DNA from: Polynucleobacter necessarius
GTDB taxonomy: Bacteria; Pseudomonadota; Gammaproteobacteria; Burkholderiales; Burkholderiaceae
NCBI GenBank assembly: GCA_900095165.1
Contig: LT606947.1
Coordinates: 310,001 to 374,000 of the forward strand
Direction: 5' to 3'
Length of the DNA: 64,000 bases
Part shown: one piece after another, positions 63,122 through 64,000 of the stretch
Layout: each line of letters begins with the position of its first letter
Numbering within the stretch: the stretch's first letter is position 1
Translations under genes and position numbers: made by a program
The notes under the pieces: model-generated
The model's input: only the letters and a program-made list of their open reading frames with translations
The model's database searches: none
What the model was told of the DNA's origin: nothing

Positions 63122-64000
63122 GCAATAACTCCAATCCCAATTATTTCCGCTTAGGCATTTTTGTCTTGGCGGCAATCGGTGCGCTGCTCACCATCATCTT
63201 GATCTTTGGCTCAGGTCAACTCTTTAAAAAATCATTTATGGTGGAAACCTACGTTAAGCAATCCGTGACTGGTCTGGATGCAGGAGCAGCTGTACGTTTT
63301 AGGGGTGTGAAAATCGGGCAAGTCACCTCCATTACTTTATCGGGCGACCTGTACGAAAAAGATATCCCCATGCTAAAAAAGCAAGAGTATGTTGTAGTAA
63401 GGATGCAAATTTTTGGGGATGCTATCGAAAAAAGTCATCTGGAAACCTTTGTTCAGGATAACCTCCGGGCGCGCATCCGCTCTATGGGTATTACGGGGGT
63501 CAATTACGTCGAGCTGGATTTTTACCCGCAGGTTGATCAAAGCTACACACTCAAATACACCTGGGAGCCCGAATATCCGGTTGTGCCCTCAATGCCCAAT
63601 CAAGCGGATGAAATTATTTCCGGCATTCAAAAGCTCATCAGCACTTTGAATGGCTTAGACGTAGATGGAACTCAGAAGAAATTTGATGCACTCTTAGGTA
63701 ATTTGAATAAGTTGATGGCTGGTGATGGAAAAGATAACTCTGGTCTCATTGCCTCTGTCAAGGATCTCAATGTGCTTTTGGATCGCATTGCTAAAATGAC
63801 AGATAAAGATCAACTTAATATTTTGATGCGCGAATTGGTTGCCACTATGGTTTCCTTGCGTCAAACGGTTACTAACGTTCAAGGCGACACCACAGCCACT
63901 CTTGAGAATATCCGTCAGGCAAGCGAACAGTTAAATGAATTTACTCGGGTAGCAAGTCAATCACCATCCAGCTTGATTTGGGATGAGCCACCCGCAAGAA
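63118..64000 (+). CDS. mlaD: MlaD/MCE-domain periplasmic protein (runs off the window)
   Basis: An inner-membrane anchored MCE protein that shuttles lipid. The ATG at 63118 overlaps mlaF (ATGA). One transmembrane helix (FRLGIFVLAAIGALLTIILIFGSG) is followed by the MCE domain: VETYVKQSVTGLDAGAAVRFRGVKIGQVTSI, RARIRSMGITGVNYVELDF. A helical tail suited to coiled-coil assembly continues past base 64000. No lesion is seen. Confidence 0.92.
   Translation, partial: MSNNSNPNYFRLGIFVLAAIGALLTIILIFGSGQLFKKSFMVETYVKQSVTGLDAGAAVRFRGVKIGQVTSITLSGDLYEKDIPMLKKQEYVVVRMQIFGDAIEKSHLETFVQDNLRARIRSMGITGVNYVELDFYPQVDQSYTLKYTWEPEYPVVPSMPNQADEIISGIQKLISTLNGLDVDGTQKKFDALLGNLNKLMAGDGKDNSGLIASVKDLNVLLDRIAKMTDKDQLNILMRELVATMVSLRQTVTNVQGDTTATLENIRQASEQLNEFTRVASQSPSSLIWDEPPAR

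Overview
The window looks like a chromosomal stretch of a betaproteobacterium of the Burkholderiaceae, most like Polynucleobacter. This rests on the housekeeping gene order (rph-rdgB-hemW divergent from yicC-gmk-rpoZ-spoT, then greB, tRNA-Arg and an Mla lipid-transport operon), moderate G+C judged by eye, and long giant-adhesin genes. Genus is an inference; no 16S rRNA is present. Many accessory genes carry single-base lesions (11 in-frame stops and about 19 one-base frameshifts), while every housekeeping gene except the Mla permease reads through cleanly. That contrast fits recent, ongoing gene decay of the kind known from endosymbiotic Polynucleobacter necessarius. Assembly or homopolymer error cannot be excluded for the indels.

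Layout. 1-346: start of nadA (minus). 482-33177: a two-partner secretion island. It holds an intact TpsB outer-membrane transporter, a broken parvulin chaperone resembling Par27, a broken small exported protein, and two broken giant TpsA exoproteins of about 4,600 codons each. The exoproteins are built from a TPS domain, autotransporter-type beta repeats, glycine-rich inserts and YDG/MBG-type repeats, and a broken small gene lies between them. 33196-36803 (minus): pgi, a MazEF-type toxin-antitoxin pair and a phosphomannomutase/phosphoglucomutase. 36944-41039: a broken FAD oxidoreductase, a VapBC pair, tRNA-Ser(UGA), an AlpA-like regulator and hipBA with an array of palindromic operators. 41107-44939: a periplasmic repeat protein, then a c-type cytochrome / diheme cytochrome / cytochrome b561 cluster followed by a wrecked sensor kinase. 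45034-47136: an alkylsulfatase with one stop. 47411-50408: trpE-trpG-like genes, a flavodoxin-fold reductase and a convergent trpR, AT-rich and probably acquired. 50493-53661: a CoA-transferase, a Bug/TctC binding protein and an enoyl-CoA hydratase, all broken. 53689-64000: housekeeping genes, ending in mlaE (two offsetting frameshifts), mlaF and the start of mlaD.

How it fits together. The TPS island would have built and exported very large surface adhesins: TpsB is the pore, the parvulin a periplasmic escort, and the TpsA pair the cargo. Only the pore is intact. Catabolic and sensory functions (alkylsulfatase, acyl-CoA module, FAD oxidoreductase, histidine kinase) are being lost in parallel, whereas translation, stringent response, nucleotide clean-up and central sugar-phosphate genes are preserved. 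Restoring one base at each proposed site gives full-length, family-typical proteins in every case, so the lesions are young.
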